Of a stretch of DNA of 38,294 nt, positions 14,442-20,579 are shown piece after piece. The DNA is from Desulfovibrio sp. Lineage in GTDB: Bacteria > Desulfobacterota > Desulfovibrionia > Desulfovibrionales > Desulfovibrionaceae. The stretch is from the NCBI GenBank assembly GCA_031279825.1, contig JAITHT010000021.1, positions 1 through 38,294 on the forward strand, read 5' to 3'. Position 1 is the first letter of the stretch, and the number at the start of each line of letters is the position of its first letter. A model generated the notes under the pieces. That model searched no databases. It saw only the letters and a program-made list of their open reading frames with translations, and was not told the DNA's origin. Made by a program: the position numbers and the translations under genes.

Positions 14442-15914
14442 CTATAATTCCGAAGGGGCGCGGGCGGATTCCGGATTTTCAAAGGCGGTATAAGCGGGCG
14501 CGTACATGAGCTCAAAGGAGCCGACGGGGCCGTTGCGCTGTTTGCCGATGCTGATTTCAGCCTTGTCCACGGGCGGGCGTTCAGCCACCTTCATGTAGGC
14601 GGCTTCGCGGTAAATGAACATGATGACGTCCGCGTCCTGCTCAATGGCGCCGGACTCGCGCAGGTCTGAGAGCATGGGCCGCTTGTCGGAGCGTTCTTCC
14701 ACCTTGCGGTTGAGCTGCGACAGGGCCAGAACGGGCACGTTGAGTTCCTTGGCCATGGCCTTGAGGTTGCGGGAGATGTCGGATATTTCCAACTCGCGTG
14801 AATCGGTGCGCCTGTTGGAACGCATAAGCTGCAGATAATCAATGATCACCAGCCCTATGTTTTTTTCCAGCCGCAGCCGCCGGGTGCGGGCGCGCAGTTC
14901 CAGGGGGGAAAGAGAGGGCGTGTCGTCGATATAGATGGGGGCTTTGCTGAAGGCCTCGCCGGCGTCGTGCAGACCCTGCCAGTCGTCATCGGTGAGATAG
15001 CCCTGGCGCAGGTGGGACAGATTGACCTTGCCCCAAGCGCAGAGCATGCGCATGATGAGCTGTTGCATGGACATTTCCAGCGAATACACGGCCACGCCCA
15101 CTTCGGCGCGGATGGCGGCGCGCATGGCGATATTCAGGGCAAAGGCCGTTTTTCCCATGGAAGGGCGGGCGGCCAGAATAATCAGATCCGACGGCTGGAA
15201 CCCGGAGGTCATGTGATCCAGCCTGCCGTATCCGGTGGGCACGCCGGTAACCAGATCGTGCCGGGCGGCCCGGGATGTCAGGTCGTCGAACACCTGCCGG
15301 GTAAGTTCGGCGGCGTCCTTGTAAGAACGGCCCGTATTACGCTGGGAGACGGAGAGAACGGCCTGCTCCGCGTCGTTGAGCAGGGCGCGCACGTCTTGGC
15401 CCGGTTCAAAGCTGTTGGCGATGATGTCGGTACATGAGGTAATGAGATGGCGGGCCAGAGCCTTGTCGCGCACGAGTTCGGCGTAGTATTCGGCGTTGGC
15501 GGCGCTGGCGATGCTCCTTGCCAGTTCGGCAAGATATACGGCTCCGCCGACTTCTTCAAGCCGGGCGCCGCTTTTGAGCTGTTCGGCCACGGAGATGAGA
15601 TCGATGGGAAGACCGCGCTGGAAAAGATCCCGGTAGGCCGAGAAAATCAGGCGATGGGCGGGAAGATAGAAGTCATCCTCATGCAGGATGTCTATCATGA
15701 GGTACAGCGATTCCGGCTTTAAAAAGACCCCGCCGAGTACGGCCTGCTCGGCCTCGAGACTGTGGGGGGGAACATTGCGCAACAGATCGGCCGTCGCGCT
15801 GTCCGGTCCCGGGGAGGGGCGGTGTCCGACATCCCTTGTGTTGCAAGAGATGCCGGACGCGCCGGAATTATTCCCCGCCGGGTTCTTCCGCCGGGGAGGG
15901 TTGATTGCTGGCAT
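14442..15914 (-). CDS. dnaB: Replicative DNA helicase DnaB
   Basis: DnaB is the hexameric helicase that opens the replication fork and contacts primase. The N-terminal domain starts near residue 52 (VPPHSLEAEQAVLGGVFL). The RecA-like motor has Walker A ARPSMGKTAF near residue 240, Walker B IGLVIIDYLQLM near 345, LSQLNRKVEER, and the end motif SIGKQRNGPVGSFEL. Length from ATG 15914 is 490, near the usual 450-480. This start overlaps rplI by 47 bases and has AGGAAG 16 bases upstream. A closer ATG inside the gap (15823) is in another frame, so either the overlap is real or a small frameshift sits near a C-rich run around 15800-15815. Last gene of rpsF-rpsR-rplI-dnaB. Confidence 0.93.
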   Translation of the reverse strand: MPAINPPRRKNPAGNNSGASGISCNTRDVGHRPSPGPDSATADLLRNVPPHSLEAEQAVLGGVFLKPESLYLMIDILHEDDFYLPAHRLIFSAYRDLFQRGLPIDLISVAEQLKSGARLEEVGGAVYLAELARSIASAANAEYYAELVRDKALARHLITSCTDIIANSFEPGQDVRALLNDAEQAVLSVSQRNTGRSYKDAAELTRQVFDDLTSRAARHDLVTGVPTGYGRLDHMTSGFQPSDLIILAARPSMGKTAFALNIAMRAAIRAEVGVAVYSLEMSMQQLIMRMLCAWGKVNLSHLRQGYLTDDDWQGLHDAGEAFSKAPIYIDDTPSLSPLELRARTRRLRLEKNIGLVIIDYLQLMRSNRRTDSRELEISDISRNLKAMAKELNVPVLALSQLNRKVEERSDKRPMLSDLRESGAIEQDADVIMFIYREAAYMKVAERPPVDKAEISIGKQRNGPVGSFELMYAPAYTAFENPESARAPSEL

Positions 15915-16386
15915 CGGCGGCAGGCTCTTCTTCCTGATGTATTTTTTCCGCCACAACGGTGAGGGCAAGCTCCGCCAGAACATCGGCATGCAGACGCACG
16001 CGGACGGTATACTCGCCAAGGGCCCGAATGGGGGAATCAAGCAGAATGCGGCGGCGATCCACCTCAACGCCCCTGGCGGCAAGGGCTTCGGCAATAAGCG
16101 CCGAGGTCACGGAGCCGTAAAGTTTGTCATTGTCGCCCACGCGCATGGCGATGGTGACGGGCGTTGCCGCAACTCTGGCGGCCAAGGATGACGCCGTGTT
16201 GCGCAGAGCCTCGGTTTTTATCTGGAGTTTTTTGCGCTCAAGCTCAAAAACTTTTATATTCGCCGGGGTCGCCCGCATGGCATAGCCTTGGGGCAACAGG
16301 AAGTTGCGCCCGTAGCCGGGCTTTACCTCCACCATGTCCCCCAGTTTGCCGAGGTTTTCCACGTCTGTTCGTAAAATCACTTTCAT
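15868..16386 (-). CDS. rplI: 50S ribosomal protein L9
   Basis: L9 is an elongated two-domain protein that binds 23S rRNA near the L1 stalk. The 172-residue product starts MKVILRTDVENLGKLGDMVEVKPGYGRNFLLPQG, the L9 signature region, has the long connecting helix (FELERKKLQIKTEAL), then the C-terminal domain (YGSVTSALIAEAL, then LGEYTVRVRLHADV). The last 20 residues are an acidic tail (EEEPAADAS...EEPGGE) beyond the normal 150. It starts 11 bases after rpsR with GGAGG upstream and overlaps dnaB. Confidence 0.97.
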   Translation of the reverse strand: MKVILRTDVENLGKLGDMVEVKPGYGRNFLLPQGYAMRATPANIKVFELERKKLQIKTEALRNTASSLAARVAATPVTIAMRVGDNDKLYGSVTSALIAEALAARGVEVDRRRILLDSPIRALGEYTVRVRLHADVLAELALTVVAEKIHQEEEPAADASNQPSPAEEPGGE

Positions 16387-16397
16387 GGCAGGCCCTC

Positions 16398-16661
16398 CTA
16401 CAGCACGCTCTTTTTCTTGACGTCGCAGGCGTGCGTCGCGGTGTAAATCATAAGGGCCATCTGGCGGGAACGTTTGATTTCCACAGTCAGTTTGCGCTGG
16501 TGATGCGCGCAGGTGCCGGTGATGCGGCGGGCGATGATTTTTCCCCGTTCGTTAACGAAATCCCGCAGGATATCCGCTCGTTTGTAATCAAGGGGAAGAG
16601 CCTTGTCGGCGCAGAAGCGGCAGAATTTTTTTCGGGGAGTGAATTTTTTCTTGAAAGCCAT
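16398..16661 (-). CDS. rpsR: 30S ribosomal protein S18
   Basis: S18 sits on the platform of the small subunit in contact with S6. The 87-residue product has the standard core [27 protein letters not shown] followed by [21 protein letters not shown]. An N-terminal CRFC pair is kept, as in the zinc-binding (C+) form of S18 with two further Cys (GTC, HACD). Its ATG overlaps the rpsF TGA (TGATG), so it is coupled to rpsF. The next gene is rplI. Confidence 0.97.
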   Translation of the reverse strand: MAFKKKFTPRKKFCRFCADKALPLDYKRADILRDFVNERGKIIARRITGTCAHHQRKLTVEIKRSRQMALMIYTATHACDVKKKSVL

Positions 16662-16966
16662 CAGGCGACCTCCTCAACGGCGTCAGCCAGCTTTACGGTC
16701 ACGAATTTGAATACGCCCTCGGCGATGCGGATATTGCGCTCCAGTTCGGCAATAAGAGCGCCGGGGCCCGTATACTCAAGACGAACGTAAAAACCGCGCA
16801 TTTGCTTTTTGACAGGATAGGCAAGATCGCGTATGCCCCATGCGTCTTCCACTATTACCTTACCCCCTTCGCGCTCAACGACTCCCTTTAATCCCGCCAG
16901 CAGGGAGGCGCGCGTTTCGGACGAAAGTTCGGGGGAAAGGAGCAGCAGGGTTTCGAATTTTCTCAT
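16661..16966 (-). CDS. rpsF: 30S ribosomal protein S6
   Basis: The 101-residue product starts at ATG 16966 ([15 protein letters not shown]), 6 bases after AAGGAGA. A longer frame upstream crosses the promoter and was rejected. The fold pattern YETLLLL...V..GGKV...[25 protein letters not shown]...[17 protein letters not shown] is that of S6, which pairs with S18 on the small-subunit platform. It heads the rpsF-rpsR-rplI-dnaB operon. Confidence 0.97.
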   Translation of the reverse strand: MRKFETLLLLSPELSSETRASLLAGLKGVVEREGGKVIVEDAWGIRDLAYPVKKQMRGFYVRLEYTGPGALIAELERNIRIAEGVFKFVTVKLADAVEEVA

Positions 16967-17027
16967 GCTTTTCTCCTTGTGGACAAAATGGCCCGCCCGG
17001 TACTCGCGGACGAGCAAGGAATCTATA

Positions 17028-17056
17028 AGATTAGACAATCGGGCGGGTTTTGTCAA
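17028..17056 (-). promoter_or_regulatory. Sigma-70 promoter of the rpsF operon
   Basis: Minus-strand TTGACA (17056-17051), a 17-base spacer and TAATCT (17033-17028) are a near-consensus housekeeping promoter 62 bases upstream of the rpsF ATG. A very AT-rich stretch lies further upstream at 17110-17170, possibly an UP-type element. Confidence 0.75.
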
Positions 17057-17195
17057 GGTAATTTTCGGAAGCAGGGGCGCCCGTGCCGGCTTTCCCATTC
17101 TAAAGACCATTGCAGGTTATTTTTTATAATATATTGATATTATTGTTAAATTACGATATATTGTCTTATCGGAACCTGATGAGGTGCTTTGGGTA

Positions 17196-17364
17196 ATCCA
17201 AATGAGGTAGCGAAGCCCTTCAGGGCTTCGCGTCTCGCGCTTGGGAGGGGTTTGGCCCCCTCCCAAGCTTCCGCCCCGGAAAGAAACCCCGCCCTTCATG
17301 TCGGAGTCGGGGCTATATCCGGCCTTGCGGCCGGGGTTTCAGACCACAAAGAAAGTTCTGATGA
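17196..17364 (+). repeat. Dispersed hairpin repeat, copy D
   Basis: It is again 165 bp from ATCCAAATGAGG to TTCTG, then ATG. Hairpin 3 is damaged here (TTCATGTCGGAGT), and the end reads AAAGAAAG instead of AAAGGAAG, so this copy looks older or less constrained. Its ATG opens only MRF. It lies between the AT-rich upstream region of the rpsF promoter and the end of the kinase gene, marking the edge of the AT-richer island. Confidence 0.85.
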
Positions 17365-17387
17365 GATTTTGAACTCCATTTTGGATA

Positions 17388-18353
17388 TCAGCCGAATATT
17401 CGGTGGAAAAAAAACCTATCATCAAAAAAGGAACAAAAATCTTGCGATGCAGGGCGCGTCTTAGGATCCATTGATAGCCCGCGCCTCAAAAGGCGTTGCA
17501 ATTTTTTAGGCAAATATTTTAAATCAATACCCACCGCCCCATTTTTTTTTGCCTCAAGGGAACTTTTCTTGTTGAATGGATGCCACCCTTCAGCGAGTTC
17601 AACCAAAGTACAGCATGCGGAAAATATGTCATCTGCTGTAGAAGGCATCGCCCCTTCAATTCGATCTGGTGATGCGTAAAGAGGACTATACGATGGAATG
17701 CATAGTTCCGCGCAGATACTTCTGGTAACAGCCGATGAGGGCACCCCCATAGAGGCTTCAGCGTCTGCTGTATTAAAATCAAACAACACTAAACGCGAAT
17801 TTCGTTCCAGCATTAAATTCCCTGGCTTTATGTCGCCATGGGCAATGCGGTGAGTATGCATGAAATGCAAGGTGTTAAAAAGAGATTGAGCAATCGGCAA
17901 GACGTTATCCTTTAAGCCAAGCCGCAGAGAGGATAAAAGCTCTCCTTCTAACAATTCCATGCTGATAACGGGGCCATAACTGGTATCATGCAAATCGTAA
18001 CATCTAATAATTCCTTCATGATTCAGCATTCGTGTCACTATAAACTCTCGCACTAGAAGCTGTTGCGCCTTACAATCTTTTGCATATTGAAACAGAAGTC
18101 TTTTTATTGCCACCTGGGGGAATTTGTCCCCGCAAGCAACCCGAAAAAGGTCCGTAGCCATAAATACTTCACAGAGTCCGCCAATACCTAAGACTTTATC
18201 GAGAATAAATCGATCTTTGCTTTTCCTTTCAGCTACACATCTCGAATCATCAAAAACATCATATGCATTCACCAATGGACGACTTGTGATAGCCTTTTGG
18301 GTAGAGATGCGACTCGTAAGCTTCTTGTATTTCTTTTCTTTTTTTCTTCCCAT
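17388..18353 (-). CDS. Serine/threonine protein kinase
   Basis: The 321-residue Hanks-type kinase has glycine loop LGIGGLCEVF (residues 55-64), VAIK lysine 84, catalytic HGDIKPGN (172-179, HGD instead of HRD), magnesium-binding DFN (192-194, DFG to DFN) and ASPD in place of APE near 228. A basic N-terminus of about 45 residues precedes it, and there is no membrane segment, so it is cytosolic. The start lies only 2 bases after the PP2C stop. Kinase/PP2C pairs of this build (PpkA/PppA) control type VI secretion posttranslationally, but no secretion gene is left in the window. The DNA is clearly AT-richer than its neighbours, suggesting transfer. Confidence 0.88.
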   Translation of the reverse strand: MGRKKEKKYKKLTSRISTQKAITSRPLVNAYDVFDDSRCVAERKSKDRFILDKVLGIGGLCEVFMATDLFRVACGDKFPQVAIKRLLFQYAKDCKAQQLLVREFIVTRMLNHEGIIRCYDLHDTSYGPVISMELLEGELLSSLRLGLKDNVLPIAQSLFNTLHFMHTHRIAHGDIKPGNLMLERNSRLVLFDFNTADAEASMGVPSSAVTRSICAELCIPSYSPLYASPDRIEGAMPSTADDIFSACCTLVELAEGWHPFNKKSSLEAKKNGAVGIDLKYLPKKLQRLLRRGLSMDPKTRPASQDFCSFFDDRFFFHRIFG

Positions 18354-18355
18354 AT

Positions 18356-19096
18356 CTAAACCCGAGACAAAAAAATAACAATAAACGTTACATTATCATC
18401 CACTCGCCTATCTTCAAGGGAGGTTGACAGGGCTTCACAGCTTGTTTGTGGACTGCCCCGAAGCATATACTGCCTCAACGCTGAGGGACTTAACAAATTA
18501 CTGAGTCCATCAGAGCAAAGGAGAAATCTGTCTTCAGCCTGAAGAGCGAATCGCACCTCATCAAGTTGGAGATCAGCCCGGGCACCTACAGCATTTGTAA
18601 TAACATTGCCTTTGACCATGTGATAAGCTTCCGAAACGGTAAGTTCTCTACGGTCAATTTTATGCTGGCGCAGAGTATGGTCGTGCGTACATTGGTAAAG
18701 GATTTCATTTCGTAATAAGTAGCAGCGGCTATCGCCAGCCCATAAACATGCCGCTTGGCCACCATGAATGAGCAAAGTTACGACCGTACTAACTGCACTC
18801 CCATCTACCATTGTTCGGCTGTAAAGAATATTGTTGCTTTCCAAAATCCTTTCCTTAGTCGCGGAAACAAAGGAATCAAATGACTCTGGCTCCTTGAGGG
18901 ATAAAAATGATCGGATTATGAACTTACTGGCTTTCGCTCCGTGCTGTGTCCCTCCAACGCCATCAGCAACACTCCAGAATTTTCTATCGGGCCAGTTTAA
19001 AAATGCATCCTGATTTTCTTTGTAAACATCTCCCTGCTGAGATACCCCCCAGGAAGTGATCATTACGGTATGTTGAGAATCTTCAGGCAGATCCAT
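18356..19096 (-). CDS. PP2C-family serine/threonine phosphatase
   Basis: The 246-residue product starts at ATG 19096 with AGAGGA about 8 bases upstream; a further in-frame TTG at 19126 has no such site. Metal-binding motifs are ENQDAF (27-32), VADGVGG (43-49), a late LLCSDGL near 188 and DDNVTFIVI near the C-terminus, so the catalytic centre looks intact. It is a stand-alone soluble phosphatase that would oppose the adjacent kinase, as in the PppA/PpkA pair of type VI secretion loci. The two genes form one minus-strand unit. Upstream lie a 25-codon frame and a gene fragment, so the operon head seems lost. Confidence 0.9.
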   Translation of the reverse strand: MDLPEDSQHTVMITSWGVSQQGDVYKENQDAFLNWPDRKFWSVADGVGGTQHGAKASKFIIRSFLSLKEPESFDSFVSATKERILESNNILYSRTMVDGSAVSTVVTLLIHGGQAACLWAGDSRCYLLRNEILYQCTHDHTLRQHKIDRRELTVSEAYHMVKGNVITNAVGARADLQLDEVRFALQAEDRFLLCSDGLSNLLSPSALRQYMLRGSPQTSCEALSTSLEDRRVDDNVTFIVIFLSRV

Positions 19097-19122
19097 TTTG
19101 ATGTCCTCTGTTCTTTTAGTCT

Positions 19123-19200
19123 TCAATGCGCTTCATCAAACGAGGAAGGCTCGTATTGCCCGGAGTCATCTCTTGTGTAAAAAAATCCCGTATCGCTCAT
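19123..19200 (-). CDS. Possible 25-residue peptide upstream of the phosphatase
   Basis: ATG 19200 to TGA 19123 encodes MSDTGFFYTRDDSGQYEPSS and then FDEAH. It has ordinary, non-repetitive composition and lies 26 bases before the phosphatase ATG on the same strand. No convincing ribosome binding site is seen. It may be a short leader or coupling frame, or the head of a broken gene. I do not recognise it. Confidence 0.25.
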   Translation of the reverse strand: MSDTGFFYTRDDSGQYEPSSFDEAH

Positions 19201-19308
19201 TATGATCGATGCATTCTTAGTAGTCACTAGTGTCTAATTGCAAAAATTTCTAATAGACTTTGTCAACTGCGCGCCTTTAATTTTTCGTTTTTTCCAGACA
19301 ATCCGGCA

Positions 19309-19473
19309 TTACAAGCCCCTATAATTAGCTTTCTTTGTGCGATGACTTCTATCAACTCGATACTCAATGCTTTTGAAGCTGACTCCTTTCGTTTCGGCCC
19401 AGAGCGATTCGTAGCAAAGAACCTCCTGCTGGGGGATCAGCGGAGGCTGTGAAAAATAAAATTCCGATACGAC
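19309..19473 (-). pseudogene. C-terminal fragment of an unrecognised protein
   Basis: A minus-strand frame without a start codon reads VVSEFYFSQPPLIPQQEV and continues CYESLWAETKGVSFKSIEYR to a TAA at 19309. The composition looks like real protein and no initiator is present, so this may be the tail of a gene that once preceded the phosphatase and was cut off near the IS110 remnant. The rest of 19201-19549 holds nothing else I can support. Confidence 0.25.
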
Positions 19474-19549
19474 TTAAATCATTGTATTTATTATTTTTTT
19501 CTAATTTTGGAAATTTTACCCCAAGCCATTACCGAAAGCAAACGAATCA

Positions 19550-20131
19550 ATGGAAGCATGCGCATCATCCGAATACTGGGCCAGAATAATTGAAAGGCTC
19601 GGGCATGAAGTGAGGCGCATTCATCCTCGATACGTGAAAGCGTATCTGCTCGGGGCTAAAAATGACGCCAACGACGCGGCAGCCATCTGCGAGGCGGTTC
19701 AACGGCCCAATATGCGTTTTGTGCCGCATAAGTCTCCCGAGCAGATCGATATCCAGTACATTCACAGTATTCGACAGGGATACGTCAAATCTCGCACGGC
19801 GTTGATCAATCAGGCCAGGGGACAGCTCGCCGAGTATGGTATAGTTATTCGCCAAGGCATTTGCGCCGCCCGCAACCAATTGCCCGCGCTTATCACCGAT
19901 GAGGAAAACGGTCTCTCCGGGCTTATGCGCCGGAACCTGGCTTCGCTTTATGAATCCTTGTGTTTTCTTGATGAGCGAATACTCGAACAGGACAAACCGC
20001 TCAAGTCTATGGTCAAAGAGAACGAAACCTGTCAACGCCTGATGCATGCGCCTGGCATCGGTATTATGATCGCCACGCTCCTGTTGACTATCGGCGGTGT
20101 GGCCTCGAACTTTAAGGAACCGCTGATTTAA
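19550..20131 (+). pseudogene. IS110-family transposase, truncated at both ends
   Basis: The 193-residue frame begins MEACASSEYWARIIERLGHE and keeps RRIHPRYVKAY, KNDANDAAAICEAV and, at the end, APGIGIMIATLLLTIGGVASNF. These are the second part of the DEDD (RuvC-like) domain and the start of the Transposase_20 domain of IS110 enzymes. Missing are the N-terminal third with the first catalytic Asp and everything after the GxG motif. Normal reading would continue after SNFK; instead the short element at 20114 interrupts it and gives EPLI and a stop. So it is not active. Confidence 0.85.
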
Positions 20132-20182
20132 TCCCCAGTATATGATCGCCAACACGTCGCATTTTCATTCAGCGTTTCCCTA
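20114..20182 (+). repeat. 69-bp inverted-repeat mini-element inserted in the IS110 remnant
   Basis: Left end AAGGAACCGCTGATTTAA and right end TTCATTCAGCGTTTCCCTA are near-inverted copies of each other and match the ends of the elements at 37981-38293 and 525-626. It is too short to code. It interrupts the transposase between codons and ends 11 bases before the putative leu -35 box. Flanks TTTAA and CCTAG would fit a short T(T/C)TA-type target, not proved. Confidence 0.6.
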
Positions 20183-20192
20183 GGATTGCTTA

Positions 20193-20221
20193 TTGACTGT
20201 TGCCTCAAGTTGCGCTACGCT
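20193..20221 (+). promoter_or_regulatory. Putative promoter of the leu operon
   Basis: TTGACT (20193-20198), 17 bases, TACGCT (20216-20221). It lies 68 bases before the leader-peptide ATG. The -35 is good and the -10 weak. It is the best match upstream of the leader. Confidence 0.4.
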
Positions 20222-20288
20222 TTCAGCATGTAACGGTATCCTTGCTTTACCTCCTGTTCTGTCAGCTTACCGGAAGGACTCGTTTATT

Positions 20289-20432
20289 ATGAAGAAAGTT
20301 TTGCGTATCCCCTTCTCCGACAGGCGGGTTGCATCAATTGCCATCGCAAAAAGCGCATGCGGTATGCCCGCTGTCTTTGCCGCCGGCGTTAGCGTGCTGT
20401 TTGCCGGTCTTCTCCTACGCGGTTTTCTATAA
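20289..20432 (+). CDS. leuL: Leucine-operon leader peptide
   Basis: The 47-codon frame ends VLFAGLLLRGFL before TAA, five Leu codons in the last eleven (CTG, CTT, CTC, CTA, CTA). It has AAGGA 10 bases before ATG 20289; a shorter in-frame start at 20364 would give a 22-residue peptide, closer to classic leader length. It stands directly before a terminator and leuA. The Leu codons overlap a 9-bp hairpin (20418-20439), so a ribosome stalled for leucyl-tRNA would change folding. This is the layout of transcription attenuation. Confidence 0.65.
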   Translation: MKKVLRIPFSDRRVASIAIAKSACGMPAVFAAGVSVLFAGLLLRGFL

Positions 20433-20439
20433 AACCGCG
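20418..20439 (+). promoter_or_regulatory. Attenuator hairpin overlapping the leader's leucine codons
   Basis: CGCGGTTTT pairs with AAAACCGCG across CTAT. It covers the last Leu and the stop codon of the leader peptide. GCGCG just after it (20437-20441) could alternatively pair with CGCGC at 20478-20482 at the foot of the terminator, giving mutually exclusive folds. The exact antiterminator needs folding calculation. Confidence 0.55.
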
Positions 20440-20480
20440 CGTTGGAAACCATAGGTTTTTTCGTTTATACGGCCATGCGC

Positions 20481-20511
20481 GCCACCTCGCAAGAGGTGGC
20501 CTTTTTGTTTT
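20481..20511 (+). terminator. Intrinsic (attenuator) terminator before leuA
   Basis: GCCACCTC-GCAA-GAGGTGGC is a perfect 8-bp stem followed by CTTTTTGTTTT. It lies between the leader peptide and leuA, 69 bases before the leuA ATG, so it must be bypassed for leu expression. Confidence 0.85.
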
Positions 20512-20579
20512 AGATTTTTTACTCGGCAGGCAGTGTCTGCCGTCATCCTTGTATGTATACAACCTCGTAAGGAGCCCGT

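Noticed and set aside
16967-17110. N-terminal extension of rpsF to 17110
   Set aside because: Crosses the near-consensus promoter TTGACA/TAATCT and exceeds the normal S6 start.
8239-17364. CRISPR array explanation for the dispersed repeats
   Set aside because: Copies are kilobases apart, 165 bp long and have no spacer pattern or cas genes.
20440-20480. T-box riboswitch for leu
   Set aside because: No T-box bulge sequence (TGGNACCGCG-like) is present; the leader-peptide model explains the region better.
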